Part shown: positions 63,430 to 64,000 of the stretch, in pieces
How positions within the stretch are numbered: position 1 is the stretch's first letter
Layout of the letters: every line of letters begins with the position of its first letter
Source of the DNA: Gammaproteobacteria bacterium
GTDB lineage: Bacteria > Pseudomonadota > Gammaproteobacteria > Steroidobacterales > Steroidobacteraceae
Reading direction: 5' to 3'
Assembly (NCBI GenBank): GCA_025355165.1
Contig: JANYAD010000043.1
Span: 1-64,000 of the forward strand
Length of the DNA: 64,000 nt
Notes under the pieces: model-generated
What the model saw: only the letters and a program-made list of their open reading frames with translations
Databases searched by the model: none
What the model was told of the DNA's origin: nothing
Program-made: the position numbers and the translations under genes

Positions 63430-64000
63430 GTGCAAGAAGCTGAACGCGACCTACTGGTCTCAGGCTGCCGAGAACTTCGCATCGCGCTCGATGCCGCGCA
63501 GTGCAGTGCACTGCTGCGACTGGTGGATGAGCTCGAACAGGGCAACGCGCAATTCAATTTAACGGCGATCCGCGACCGCCCCGGCATGCTGCGCAAACAT
63601 GTGCTCGACAGCTTGAGTGTGCAGCCCTACCTGCGCGGCGTGCGTTTTGCCGATGTCGGCACGGGCGCGGGTTTCCCCGGTTTGGCGCTGGCCATCGTCA
63701 ACCCGAAATGCCGGGTGGTGCTCATCGAGGCTACCGGCAAGAAGGCTCGCTTTGTGCAACAGACAGCCGAGCGCATCGGCTGCCGCAATGTGTCTATCGT
63801 CAATTCTCGAGCGGAAACCTATAGGCCGTTCGAACTTTTCGATACAGTGGTGGCTCGAGCCCTATCCTCACTGGCCGACTTTGTGGCATATGCCGGCCAT
63901 TTGTGCGCGCCGGAAGGTCGCTTGCTGGCGATGAAGGGAAAGAGGCCGGATGACGAGATTTCCGCACTGCCGAGATCGTTCCGCGTGCTAGCGGTTCATC
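63430..64000 (+). CDS. rsmG: 16S rRNA (guanine(527)-N7)-methyltransferase RsmG, N-terminal part (cut by window end)
   Basis: A frame opens with GTG at 63430 and runs off the window, giving about 190 residues. RsmG landmarks are NAQFNLTAIRDRPGMLRKHV, LDSLSVQPYL, the SAM-binding motif VGTGAGFPGLALAI, and ARALSSLADFV. It methylates G527 of 16S rRNA. Typically it is next to mnmG; here four genes lie between. parA and parB would be expected after it. Confidence 0.95.
   Translation, partial: MQEAERDLLVSGCRELRIALDAAQCSALLRLVDELEQGNAQFNLTAIRDRPGMLRKHVLDSLSVQPYLRGVRFADVGTGAGFPGLALAIVNPKCRVVLIEATGKKARFVQQTAERIGCRNVSIVNSRAETYRPFELFDTVVARALSSLADFVAYAGHLCAPEGRLLAMKGKRPDDEISALPRSFRVLAVH

Overview
The window is about 64 kb of GC-rich chromosome containing the replication-origin region of a gammaproteobacterium. 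The core is the classic block gyrB-recF-dnaN-dnaA (minus strand) facing rpmH-rnpA-yidD-yidC-mnmE (plus strand), with mnmG and the start of rsmG further right. Other gammaproteobacterial signatures are envC/yibN-grxC-secB-gpsA in the E. coli order, a glnA-ntrB-ntrC nitrogen cluster, trmL, two-subunit glycyl-tRNA synthetase and PilT/PilU-type ATPase. The many exported peptidases and large TonB receptor fit the Nevskiales/Steroidobacterales/Xanthomonadales side of the class; that finer placement is inference. I see no tRNA, rRNA, CRISPR array, insertion sequence, prophage or plasmid-type module.

Layout. 1-3.7 kb: peptide and drug/metabolite transporters (POT, OPT, EamA). 3.7-5.1 kb: small membrane and stress-type genes. 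5.1-7.4 kb: a TPP (thiamin) riboswitch whose 3' strand contains the ribosome-binding site of a TonB-dependent receptor, a candidate thiamin-compound receptor. 7.4-17.1 kb: seven consecutive minus-strand genes dominated by the cell envelope (mrdA, two tandem DUF4139 proteins, pbpG, a diguanylate cyclase, a CtpA-type protease, envC). 17.2-19.4 kb: yibN-grxC-secB-gpsA. 19.4-24.4 kb: exported hydrolases, a VOC protein, a small HTH protein, trmL and an MscS channel. 24.4-29.0 kb: ntrC, ntrB, a DUF4124 gene and glnA, with a sigma-54-type promoter and a GGTGC/GCACC repeat cluster upstream. 29.3-33.7 kb: glyQ-glyS-plsC and a YdjM-like membrane protein. 33.7-40.3 kb: metabolic enzymes, a broken LysR regulator, an SDR, a stand-alone PilT/PilU ATPase, a proline-iminopeptidase-like hydrolase and a decayed VOC gene.

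40.3-51 kb: the origin region. DnaA-box-like sites and AT-rich DNA lie between dnaA and dnaN (candidate oriC), and two near-consensus parS sites lie in recF. The rpmH-rnpA-yidD-yidC-mnmE run couples ribosome, RNase P and membrane-insertion genes with tRNA modification. 51-57.5 kb: an ABC-2 exporter, a TAP-like peptidase, class I fumarase, a GNAT enzyme and a membrane-anchored redoxin. 57.6-64 kb: mnmG, a di-haem cytochrome c, an S9 peptidase, two uncharacterised small genes and rsmG (cut by the window end). The usual mnmG-rsmG adjacency is interrupted by four genes.

No clearly new multi-gene system is evident. The points most worth following are the riboswitch-controlled TonB receptor, the DUF4139 pair inside the envelope cluster, the glnA enhancer-like repeat cluster, and the origin/parS architecture.
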